A stretch of 64,000 nucleotides of DNA from Byssothecium circinans (Eukaryota > Ascomycota > Dothideomycetes > Pleosporales > Massarinaceae). Below are positions 21,901 to 33,159 of the stretch, one piece after another. The stretch spans positions 635,284 through 699,283 of the forward strand of contig ML976996.1 of assembly GCA_010015675.1 (NCBI GenBank), given 5' to 3'. The notes under the pieces are model-generated. The model saw nothing but the letters and a program-made list of their open reading frames with translations. It did no database searches and had not been told where the DNA came from. The translations under genes were made by a program, and so were the position numbers. Within the stretch, counting starts at the first letter, position 1, and every line of letters begins with the position of its first letter.

Positions 21901-24334
21901 GACCTTGTGATGTGGTGAAATGACATCAGGTGGGTATTTCAAATATTGCATGGACTGAGATGGAACGAGATGAATTACATACGGCATTGATGATTGAACA
22001 GAGCCGTTCATCAAGCGAGTCGAGCGGAGAATCCTCATCTCCCGTATCCGCTCCACTCGTCATCCACCAGACCAGATTCCATATCATATCACATCACGGC
22101 ATTGCAGCGCATGGCATGGCATAGCATTATTCACGCGTCTCACCGCCATGCCCATCATGAAGCGCCTTACCGCCTCAGGACCCCGCAAATCCCTCACCCT
22201 AAAACCTCAAAAAGCCTCATCGCCTTAAGGCATGAAGAACCTTCGATCCAGAAACACAAATCACGCCCACCATTCGGAGCCTCACGATAGTCTTGGAGCT
22301 CAGGCCGTGGCGGGCCACGTGATTTTTCGGAAGCGCGTGGGGTTTGAGGCTGCCGGTGGGAGCTGACGAGGCCTGAGGCGTGTGTGTGGAGAAGGGTGAG
22401 GGGAGATGTGCGATTAAGCTTCTGGGGAATCGGCGTAATGGGGCCTTTTTTAAATGAAAGGGGGGTTGCATATTTTGCATTTCCTTGCCTGTGGCGTGTT
22501 TTTCTTCTTTTGGTGCGGATCGATGCAGGGCTGGTGGGGGTGTGGCGTCGCACCAGTGAGGTGGATGGAGGCATTTTCTTTTGGCATTTTGTGCATCTTG
22601 TAGAGAGGTCTTTGAGTTTGCTGTTGTTGATGAGGCTGAAGTTTTTCGAGAAGTGAGTTGTCGTAGTGGAACGTTCATTACTAACGTCAATTGTGCTGCG
22701 AACCAGGGAAAAACTTCTTGTAATAACTTACACTTAAACAAGCAAAAGCACTTTATGATACCCCCGTGGTACATCCGAAAGCCACTTGCATCGTTTCCTC
22801 ACCTCATCAACTCATCTCCACCCCAAGCTTGCATCGACCTCACAAACCTCAAAATACTCTCGCTCCTAAGTTCCAACTAACGGCAACAAATCCCCACAAG
22901 GACCCTCACTGAACACACACACACGCACACATCTCCACCCAGAAAAGACAGAAAACCCTCGTTTCACACGCCTCCCCGTCAAGCCCGCACGCGCGACTCA
23001 TCACGTTTCCAAGGCGCCCCCTTCCCGCTCTCGGCACCCACGCTTGGCCCGGTTGAATGTTCCAACGACTCTCTCACAGCGTCTGCCTTACTAATCCCAG
23101 CCTCGCACCCACACTCCAGTCAACGAATGGTAAAAGCTCAAACACTAGGTCCCTCCTCCGACCAGCAGCGCCCAGAAATGTTTCGAAAGCAAAGGCCACC
23201 TGGACACGACCTGTCCCGTCTCATCTTCCAAGGAACATGTCAAAATCTCAGAATGTTTCATGTCCGCAGTGGAGAAAGAAAAAAAAAGGTCTGCCTTGGG
23301 GTATCACCGGCTACTGTGCGTTTTCCTTGGTCGAGTTGGGAGTTTGGACATACGCGGCGTTTCTGAACTCTTGAGCTGACACGTGCTGACGTGGTGTTCC
23401 AAGCGTCAACGTTGTTTTAGCTGCTCAAGAACTCGAGACTGTCTGTTCTTTAGCTTTCGTTTTAGGGCTATTTCCATGCTTTGAGTTCTGTCATCGCATT
23501 GCTTTTTTTCTTTGTCCCTTTTCGGCACTGGCAGGTTTCGTCTGGCATTACGTGGACGCGCAAGATGTTGATACCAGTGAAGCGATGTGCCAGTTATTTC
23601 GGAGTCGTGTTTCTGAAATCCCGAGGGTTGGTGAAGCGTTGATGTGCCAGTTGAAACTATGAGGTGGGGGATGTGTTGACTGTGAGCTAGCGGTGGGGAC
23701 GCGCTTCCTTCGTTGCGATGGCGGTATCCAACTCATGTCCATTGTTTTCACGTCCGAGAATGGTAAGGCTCGGGATTGTCGGGATTGAGGCTGCTTAATC
23801 CATGCATACACGAATTGCACGAACCCATCGAACCGCGCGCCAAGTACTGAAACTTGCCCCCCTGTCCTTTTCTGCACTCCGCGAAGATCTCGTCACATCA
23901 TTCAAAACATTTCAGCACCGAAGGGAAAAGTGTCACCGAGATGAAAGGGAGGGAGAGAAGATCGTGTTCAAGGGCTGGCACTCAAAGGTGCCAAGCATCT
24001 CTTTCGATTGAATTTGTGTTCGCATCTAGGTGGCGGTTGAATCTATGCACAGCAGCACAATTTTTCCAGTGCTGAACGGAAAGAATCTTCCCCACAAATA
24101 GCTCGCAAAGTACAAGTGCTCCTCCCTTGTAGCTTAAATCATTGTATGAATAGGAAAGCCAAAGCAGAACGGTAAGTGCGGAAGAGCCGGCAATGAGGCT
24201 ACACAAAAATAACACTAAAAAGGTAAAGGTTAAATAGGGGTTAATGAAAGTAAAGAAGAAAAGTCGTACGACAACATCAAAGAGATCAACAGAGAAGAAA
24301 ATGTGGGACCAATAAATTGGTGATGTAAAGTGCT
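18981..24334. other. Gene-poor stretch
   Basis: Only short open frames are found on either strand over 5.3 kb. Minus-strand frames near 22200-22770 and 23982-24410 are compositional; the latter lies in the probable 3' UTR of the Myb gene. A TTA microsatellite is at about 21209-21227. No coding or RNA gene is supported. Confidence 0.5.
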
Positions 24335-25342
24335 CTACTGGGCCCGGGGGTTCTTGTCCTCGGTCAACAAACTCGCAATAGGAACGTTGTCCCGGGGAGC
24401 AGAGCTCCATGTACCAGCCCTGGGTCGTCCGGCAGAAGGAACGGGCATCGGAAGCACATAGGGGAGACGCTCGGGAGCAGATACCGCACTGATGTTGAGC
24501 GGGCTAAAATGCTTGGGCTCGTTGCTGATGGGCGAAGCATACGAGAAGGGAGATTGCTTCAGGAGCGGGTTGAGCATGATGCTACCATCGGGCGAGGCAT
24601 CGGGAGTAGGAGGGCGGACTCCATTGGAGCCCGTGCGCCAGATCTCCTCGAGTTGAGCAGGTGAGACATCGGCACCATAGTCGGCAGCAACGGTGGCCCA
24701 GAACTGCTGGCGGCGGGCCTCATAGATAGCGCGGAGGCGGTCAGTGTCGACAACCTTGGGGTGTTGGACAATCTCAGTGTTGATGCGAAGGGAGTTGTGC
24801 GGCTCGGGAGATTCACGAGGAGTCATGGGACGAGGCTTGGGGAGCAAGATCTTGTGCTGGCTGCGGCCTGGCGATCCGCCGACAGAAGCAGACCTCACAT
24901 TGGGGCTGCCGGTATAGCTGACAGGAGAGCCGTGGCGCGATGGCTGCGAGTAGGCATCATGGTCCATGGTCATTCCGTAGCTTGACTGGCCAGCGGAGCT
25001 GCAAGACACGGAGGAAGAGACGGACAAGGTGCGCTTCCGGCGGTGGCTACCGTGGGACAACTGGTGGAAGTGCAGACGGCAGGCCAACTCAGTCTTCTTC
25101 AGATGGGCAGCAATGTGCTTATAAGGCATCTTCTGCATGCGAGTCTGGAGGAGGTAGTTCTCCTAGAAAGGTGTTAACGATGATTGATAGACTCAGGGCA
25201 AAGGTCGACATACCTCTTCTTCCGACCATGATCGGTTGCCTCCGGAGGACGACATCTTTCGAGCACGCAGGCTAGAAGAGGTCGGGGAATGAGAGCCCAT
25301 CTCGGCCAAGGGTGAGAGGATTTGGGGTTGATGGTGGAGCAT
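24335..25342 (-). CDS. Myb/SANT-like DNA-binding domain protein, single repeat
   Basis: Putative transcription or chromatin factor. Exons 25342-25214 and 25162-24335 join in phase (GTATGT donor, CTAG acceptor) to 318 residues. The SANT/Myb repeat crosses the junction: NRSWSEEEENYLLQTRMQKM then PYKHIAAHLKKTELACRLHF, with the first Trp and an aromatic pattern typical of the fold. A basic patch (HRRKR) follows. The rest is Ser/Pro-rich (PKPRPMTPRESPEPHNSL), with a short possible second helical segment, RLRAIYEARRQQFWATVAAD then YGADVSPAQLEEIW. It lies near two plus-strand Myb genes at 27.8-28.9 and 32.0-33.2 kb. Targets are unknown. Confidence 0.85.
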
Positions 25343-27791
25343 TGCGAGATTGTTTGGATATGCGATAGTTGGATAGGTAGTGTTGGCGGTAGGGTGATGT
25401 GAGGGAGCTCAAGTGTCGTCAAGTCGTAGTCCGCTAGGGAAGTTCTTTGGTCGTCGTCGAGGCTGGCTCGTAAAAGAAGGTATTACTAGGCGCGTGTAGA
25501 GGGCACAAGTAATTGCTCAGCAATGTCAATTAAAGAATGGAAGGCAGCCCAACCAGTGGGAAGTAAAAGAAAGTATTACAAGGCTGCTAAGAAACCAAAA
25601 GACGGTGCCGATTGAACAGTTGCGGTTGAGGCCTGGGAAACTTGGGGCATCCGACAAGATATAGTTTGGTAAACGGGTGGTTCTTGGGCCACAGCCTGAG
25701 CATGGCTGATTGGAGTGGCAGGTTCTGATGGTGGCATCGTTTTCAAACCTGAGTCCTGCAGCTAAGTTTTGATCGTCGTCATGGCAAAGACGTCGTTCTG
25801 AAGCCAAAATGTTTAGAAGAACCCTGACACGAGACATGCTAAGCCTGAAGGGGATGGGACCGTGGATTGCACAAGATCTGGACACCCGGACGGCGGTTGA
25901 CGGGGGGCGGACGTGCATGAACTTGGACGACAGTTCGGGGTATGGGAGAAGCAGTTTCAAAACTTGGCGTGTTAGAGGAGGGGCCGTGCTGCAGGTCTGG
26001 CGAAGCGAGACGTTTGACAGTGTTTGGAGGAGCAAACAAGCTCATCCGAGAGCCCGTCAGCGGCGGGCGCTAACTGGAAAGGAGAGGTGACAGGCGCAAG
26101 AGAGCGCCGTGCACGGTAAGTCTAAATGCCACGAGTCGTGTCTGAATAATAATACCTGTGAACAAAGATGAACAAGGCAGCGACCTGCAGCGGAATCACA
26201 CAGAAGATGGAAAGCGCAGAATCGAGGGTTCAAATGAAGCTTTGACGCGATGGGCAAAGCAGGCAGGATGGCGCGTACACTGGGGCTCAACTGGCGATGC
26301 AGTGAGACAGACGAAACGAAAGACTTCGGAATGGTTTCGATCCGCCCTTTGAGCATTGACGATAGGCAGAGGGATTACGAGCGTAGCGCTGGCGGTGAGT
26401 ACGAGGCTCTGGCCGCGCGCCTTGCTCAAACGTATGGAGCGTCGGCCTCAGACTGGTCATGTGTCAAGAGGCCGGTGGGAAGCTTGGCGGCGGCCGCGAG
26501 AGAGCGGAACATTTCATAAGAGCGGGCGCGCCGCAAGTCGAGGGCAGCAGAGCAGCAGAGCGGCAGAAAGAAGAGGGCAGTCATCGGGGCAGGTTGCGCT
26601 GCGGTGCAAGAAGTCGTGGTACTCGCAGGCTGTGTGCTGGCGTTTCGCAGCGTGTGGACCGGCCGGCTGTCGATGCAACCGTCGCGCGGAGAAGGCAGGG
26701 ATGGAGTCGTCCCGGGCTGGAGAGCGTGTGGGTTAATTAGACACAATTTACAGCGGCGGACGCTGTGAGGCTGCCATTGGCGGGGTGGTGATGTGGTCGA
26801 GGGTGGTGGTGAGGAGAGCAGAGACGGGACGAAAGCGGAGAGGGAGAAGACGTGGGCTCGTGTGCGACCTCGGACGTAGACGGCCAGCGTCGTGACTTCT
26901 CACCGATGACGCGATGGAAGGTACGAGCGGGGAAGAGGGCAGCAGCGATGGCTGAAGGCGAGGAAGGCGTGGACCGGCGAGGGCAGCAGCGAGCGATGGT
27001 GACGGAAGGCGCGTGCGCCACACCCCGCACAACCAACCTCACTGGCCTCAACACCAAGGCCGCCGTCGTCGCGGAGGTCGTGATAGACTGATAGGGAGTC
27101 TGGATAGGGGGTTTTGCACGCGTGCAGTCGCTGCGTACTCGAGAGGGGACGTGTCGGTGTTTTCCCCCGACCGTTCCCGCGCAACTTTGGCGGAAAAACG
27201 ACTTCATGCTTATATGCCTTCATGCAGGAGGCCGTCACGCGCTGGCGCACTCCCCCGCCTTGGGGATTGTCTGGTCATGGCCGTACTTGAAGCCACCTAA
27301 TAATTCCTACCTACTGTACAGGCCCTAGAGGAGCCTATTACCCCGCTTTCTTGTCTGCAGCTGGCGCCGGCGTACCTCTACGTACCTCTACCTCGCCGCC
27401 CATAGAAAACCTCACCCACGGCCGCGTACCGGTACCTGGCAGAAGCCATGCTACCCATACCTATGCACCCCCCGCCGGCACTTGGCCTGGATGGGTCCCA
27501 ATGTATCCTGGTCGTCCCTCCACAGCCAGCCCTCTGCACCGCTCCCATTCGCTCGTTGCATGCGAACCTGACCCTTCTGTATCCCATGTACAAAGATCAG
27601 CGTCTCCTGCTGGCTGGATTATCATGGTGATCTGCCGCCTCCAGTGTTCACCAGCGCTGCTCTCCCATCTGAAGAATGCCCCTTTGAGAACGCGGCCTGG
27701 AGCATGACCTTGCTGTGTAGACGCCCTGGTACATACGAGTGAAGCTGCCGCGCTCTCTGCCCGCACGCCACTGCTATATCGCCTGCCCGCC
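25343..27791. other. Intergenic between Myb genes
   Basis: A 2.4-kb GC-rich stretch whose open frames on both strands (for example minus 26737-27207) have compositional, non-conserved translations. It must contain the promoters of both flanking genes. Confidence 0.45.
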
Positions 27792-28917
27792 ATGTCGTGA
27801 GTCCTCATCCAGATCTCTATCATGTCTGCCCATGAACCAGTGCCTCACTGAGCCACTGGCCTTCATTTTCATCTTCACCTTCACCGTCACCTTCACTTGG
27901 CCATCACCATCACCACCGCCGTCGACATACCTTGACCCGTGTGCCGTCGACGTCGTCTTGATATACTGAGCCGTCATAGAGCCTCGCCCACCTCCAAACG
28001 CAACCTGAAGCCCTCGCCCATAACGACCATACCGCAGCAGAGCCCCCAGTTTGCACCGTCCAGCGAACCGCCCAGCCTTCAACCAGCGCAACCCGCGGCT
28101 GCCCCATCAGGGCCGGAGTCGTTCGCGCCTGGCCCGCAGCCGCCCACGCCAGGCAGCAACAGAAAGCGCAAGTCAGTCAGTCTCGCTCAACCCCAGCCAG
28201 ACCAGACGGCGACGTTGGCCTCAGCGACCACCGCCAACGTACCGACCGCGTCTGGCACCGAAGGCGATGCCGTTGCGCAGGAGCCCAAGGCCAAGAAGAG
28301 CCGGACCAACACGCCGTGGACGCCGGCAGAGGAGCAGAGGCTCAAGCAGATGCGCGACGCTGGCAACAGCTGGAGCGAGATCGCAAAGGTAGAGAAACAC
28401 GACCCCACGCCGCACAGATTGCAGATTGCAGATGCCAGCGCACAGCCCGCTCCATCTGGACGCCGGGTTCGAGTCCAACATTGACAGACCGTGTATGCTG
28501 ACCTTTTGCGCCACATCAGACCTTTCCTGCGCGGACAGAGGGCAGCGTGAAGAAGCACTGGTACAAGGTTAGCCGTCGTTGCCCGTCTTGTACTGCCTTC
28601 AGCTGACCACAGCTTACAGGACATGCATTATGCCGAGTTTGGGGAAGACGAGGTGGGTCTCTCTGTGCGCCTTGGGCCTCTGCTGTCGTCCCCAGCGTCA
28701 CATACTGACGAACAAGAACCAGAGCGCGGCACTGCTGTCGGCAATCAAGGAGTACGACGCCAACAAGTGGAAGGTCATCGGCCAGAAGGTTGGCAAACCC
28801 GCAAAAGTAGGCCCTCTACGTCGTTTCGTAGTCATCATGTCGTTGTAAGAAATCCCGACTGACTGGTACCAGGCGTGCGAGCAGTATGCGAAAGAACACT
28901 TTGGCGGGAAGTACTGA
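27792..28917 (+). CDS. Myb-like protein with two SANT repeats
   Basis: Putative DNA-binding protein of 207 residues from six exons: 27792-27796, 27980-28388, 28520-28567, 28620-28652, 28723-28806 and 28873-28917. The first exon is only five bases (ATGTC) before a GTGAGT donor; it is proposed because the long second exon has no in-frame ATG at its start. After a disordered Ser/Pro/Gln region comes a basic stretch (KAKKSRTNT). Repeat one is WTPAEEQRLKQMRDAGNSWS-EIAKTFPARTEGSVKKHW and repeat two is LLSAIKEYDANKWKVIGQKV, continuing to CEQYAKEHFGGKY. The intron before repeat two (after FGEDE) sits at the same alignment position as in the gene at 32.0-33.2 kb. Exons 2-6 are solid; exon 1 is tentative. 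Confidence 0.82.
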
Positions 28918-31900
28918 GCGTTGAGCGATGAGCGATGAGCGATTTATGTCCTTGATGAACACAGTCTGCATCTTTCCGGGTTTAGCGCGTTGGGCTCTCT
29001 TATGATACCAGCTCTCTTTGGTCCACCTTTCTTACCGGACATTCTCCAAGGTTGCATGTCCAGACTTTCTGTCGGCAGGGTCGAGTATACGTGGGGTTCT
29101 TTCCGGTCAAACCATTGTGATGGTCGCACTTCCGTCACTATAGTTTCCTAATTCTCTTCTCCTATCTCTTCCTTCCCGATATGGGACTCGCTCGAGGGTG
29201 TTGCACTTTGGGCTTAATATCTAGCAGCTCGATATAGCGAGGCTACGCCACCAATCTGGGCTAGATCTCTATGGAGACGTAGACAGCTCTCCGGAGTGTG
29301 GGGTCGGTTATGGCAGCCATTGCTCCCATCGTAATAGGTCTCTCGTTTTAACATCTTGTTCCATGCCTTGTTTCACTCTCTGATCTTTATCAGAAACATT
29401 TCTTTCCATCTTCCATCACCTGCCGATCGTCTGGGGGCCAATACCGTCACCGCTGGTTGTACCTGCATGCAATGGGCCGTCTTGGGGCGATACCAACGTC
29501 GTGCTCGGAGGCGCTGTTGGCTTTGTTGTTGTTCCAGCCGCTGGCACATGCAAAAGACGGTATTGAGATCTGAGAGTTACGCGTGTAGCGTCGCCTCACG
29601 GGCACTTTAGGGTACGGCTGCGCTGCCGAAGCGAGCCGGAAGTTGTTTGTGCCCGCTTGGGCGAGCAGAACGTCTTCACGACAGATAGGGCGACGCCCCC
29701 GGTGGACTTGGTGGAAAACAACATGCCAGACGCCGCACCGCGAAGTCAATATACGCTGTTTCCTCGAAGTGGCACCACGCCCGTATGTATCTGCATATCA
29801 CTGTGGGCATGTGGGTCTTGGTCAACCTTGAACGTCAACGGCGATGGCAAATGTCGGCGCTGCATCCATCTCACGTCCAGTCTGGCTTAGCATTGTCCGC
29901 AACAACAGCCTAAATGGCTAATAGAATCGGCGGGAGACCGAGTACGTGCGAGAAGGCATGGCAACTTTACGACCCGACCAAGTCTTACAGCAACAATAAC
30001 AGCCTACGCAGAGTCACGACGGGCAAGAGGTAGGGAGCCCCTGAATGTTGCCTTGCGCGCACAAGTCGCGTCTGATCACGTGCATCGTGTAATGGTGGTG
30101 TTGGAGCCGAGAAGCAGGACCGACCACCACTTCAACAATGCTCAACGCTTGGTTCGAGCGCAATTGTGTGCACCTCTCCCTACGAGCCTGAAGCCATTGC
30201 TGCATTCCTACGTGGCGTCCCTTGTGCTGTGATCGGGGCTCTGGCATTCCATCTCATCTCATCTCATCTCTGCTCGCCGCGATGCAGTCGACAACACAAA
30301 AACGAAGCGCGTCGGCGGGCGGGTAGATCGGTGCGCAGTGCCAAGGTGTCTCTGCACGACGGCCGTTCTTCCGGATTCCTTAGCTCCCAGTTCGAATCTG
30401 TCAGCGCCCATTATTGCCTCCTCGCTTGAGTCGCTTCGCCAACCCCACTTGTTCGTTGCCTGCCCTAGTGTCTCAGGATGGTACCTCTCTTCCATCATCC
30501 TATTCTCCGCCGCGCCCAACTCCCCTCGCCACCGCGTGTGCGCTGCTTTCTGCAAAGCGCTGCGGTGTCTTCTTTCGTGCGTCATCCGCTATTCTCGGAA
30601 GATTCCCGTGGCTTGGTCGATCCTCGCGCGGGCGAGGATGTCGAGCCGCATATAGACCGGGTCCTTCGCTATCACTTCATGAAACATCATATGCATGAGC
30701 TGATGGCCAATCTGAGCCCATCCATGCCAATGCGTCAACAAAGCCACTGTCGGCTTCCAAGCGGGTGCTACGGCTAGAAGGTTCCCAGTGCCGGCATTTC
30801 GTTGCCTCATCCGAGAACCACACCAGGAGCGAGCGGCATACACACATCGTAAGCATGGGGGATGGGCAGGGGGGATGAGCATGAGGATCAAAGGGTGAAC
30901 CATGATGGCCTACCACGGGAGAGGTACTTCCAGCTCATGCCCTCACATCCTTCTTTCCCATGGCGCTCTATGCCATGACGAGCTATAGCAAAGCATGAGG
31001 TACCTCTCGTTCAAGCCGCTCCTACACGGCAACGCCAGGCACCAACCCCCACCGTTTGTCCACAGGCCTAGCTCTCCCGCCGTCTGACTGTCTCAACATG
31101 GCATACAGCTGTCTGCGCCGTTTTGGGAACTGCCCTGGTCCCCTGCACATTCGCCTCCTCCTACTAGCCTTCTCCAAGGACAGGCGGTGTCAATGCATGT
31201 CTACTCCTGGCAATGGCCACCACGCTTGGAGCGTCTGCGCTGGGATTGCGCATGCAACACCTGTAACGGCGCTGGAGATCTTCTGTGAGCATTCTAGAAA
31301 TACGTCCACCACGGCAGGGGCCTGACAGGGCTTCCCTGTCTTCAATAAGAGCCCAGGCAAACTACTCCTTGCCGAAGCTCATTTTGCAATGTCAGCCACT
31401 CACAACACGAGCTCGCGGGCATTGCGAGGTGCAAATGACCTGCGATTACCCACCAGATCTAGTGCCAGGCGGCTCCCCGGTCACTGATCACCGCATTATG
31501 CTTGACGTAGAATGCGTCCTGGGCTTTCCCTACTCAGCTAATTTCATACCCTTCAGGAACAAAGACCGTCTCGTGGGAAGACCCATAGCCTTTGGTGCTT
31601 GGACACAGATGTCCGTGTGGCAATTGCACGGGACCGGGCTTTGGAAGGGACTGTAGTGCCCGAAATTTCTTAATGCTCTCCCTCCTATCCTGCGTGAACA
31701 AGTAGTTATAATGCACAGCATACCCATCTGTACCTCCAAGTCCAGTTTTTGCAAGGCTATATTCGGCAATCCCAACGTATAACACACGCGATAAGGTTCA
31801 TCAAGCTGATGGCGCGTCCCTCCAGGCCCTACTTGCTGCAACATTTGTCAATATAACAAAACACGAACAATCCCAAACACGTGCGATACATACTCGTCGA

Positions 31901-32045
31901 GTCGGCCACGCACATCTCAAACTGGGCTCCCCTTCTGGTTCAGGTCTCACCGCGGCGGCCTGCCAGAGCAAGCTAGCTCTGGTAGTCTCCATGCATATTC
32001 GCAACGCTGGCGAGCCCTTCCCGAGGCCAATACCTCGACTACACC
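28918..32045. other. Intergenic between the two-repeat Myb genes
   Basis: 3.1 kb with many short frames on both strands and none resembling a known family. A CATCT repeat is at about 30249-30270. The unresolved 5' exon of the next gene probably lies in the last few hundred bases. Confidence 0.4.
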
Positions 32046-33159
32046 GTGACAGGCGATTCCGGAGAAGAACATCAGATTCCGACGTCAAACGTCGAACACC
32101 CACAACATGTTCTCCATCAATCTTTCGGGGGCCTGCCGGCCTACTACCACCTGCAGCCACATCCGTCTCAAACCCTCCAGCATGCTGGCGCCGCCCATCC
32201 AACCTACTCAGATATCGAGACACATCCACCACTTCATCAGCCGCATGCGCAGCTCTTACGCCATCACTCCATGTCACACCCGTCACCCTCCTACGAAATG
32301 GCCTATCCGCAACCCCCGCAGCAGTCTGTCGCTACTGGGCGCAAGCGCAGCCATCCCGAAGAGCAGCACCTCCACCAACTAGATCTTCCAAATCCTCTTG
32401 CGCAACAACAGCCCTATGGCCAACCTCAGGATTCTATACAAGTCGGTCCCTCCCAGGGTTATTCTCTCCAGCCATATCCCCAACCCGCAACACCACAGCA
32501 TCCGCTCCCTCATCAACACCATCACCATCTCCCCAACCAACGTCCCTCTAAACGGCAGCACATGGAAGGAGGTCCAGCTTCGCCCGGCCCCTCCCACGGA
32601 CCTCCTAATGTTGTTGGCAGCGAGGGGATGCCGCCGCCAGCGCCGCGCCCACGCGGTCCCAAACTCAAGTTCACGCCCGAGGACGACCAGCTCCTCGTCG
32701 ACCTCAAAGAGAAAAAGAACCTGGCCTGGAAGCAAATCGCCGACTTCTTCCCCGGCCGCAGCTCGGGCACTCTGCAAGTTCGGTATTGCACGAAGCTCAA
32801 GGCAAAGACAACCGTCTGGACGGACGAGATGGTAAGTGCCACCACAACCTGAAACGCAAGACGTCGAGAGATGCGGCCACAACTTCGGAGGTGCTAACCC
32901 GAACGGGATACAGGTTCAGAAGCTTCGCAGTTCGATGCACGAATACGAGAACGATCGCTGGCGCATAATCGCCTCGAAAGTGGGGAGCGGATTCTCGCCG
33001 GCGGCATGCAGGGAAAAGGCAGAGGAGCTGGCTGCCATTGAGGCGGAGGAGGAGGAACAACAGGGTGGTTACACTCAATCACAACTAGGCGCAGCTGGCT
33101 CCAGCGATCCGGGACCCTCCTTCCAGTCCAACGATCCGAACCCTTCGTCTTTCCAATGA
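32046..33159 (+). CDS. Myb-like protein with two SANT repeats (5' end unresolved)
   Basis: Putative DNA-binding protein. The open frame running through 32046-32831 splices (GTAAGT donor, CTAAC branch, CAG acceptor) to 32914-33159. The N-terminal region is His/Pro/Gln-rich and disordered (HQHHHHLPNQRPSKRQH). Repeat one is FTPEDDQLLVDLKEKKNLAW then KQIADFFPGRSSGTLQVRYC; repeat two starts VWTDEMVQKLRSSMHEYEND and continues RWRIIASKVGSGFSPAACRE. The C-terminus is acidic, then Ser/Pro-rich. No in-frame ATG precedes the conserved part before a TAG at 31983, so a small upstream exon is likely; otherwise translation would start at 32271. It is a probable paralogue of the gene at 27.8-28.9 kb. Confidence 0.82.

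Noticed and set aside
28464..28482. GGGTTCGAGTCC, a tRNA B-box-like word
   Set aside because: It lies in an intron of a Myb gene with no A box or cloverleaf nearby.
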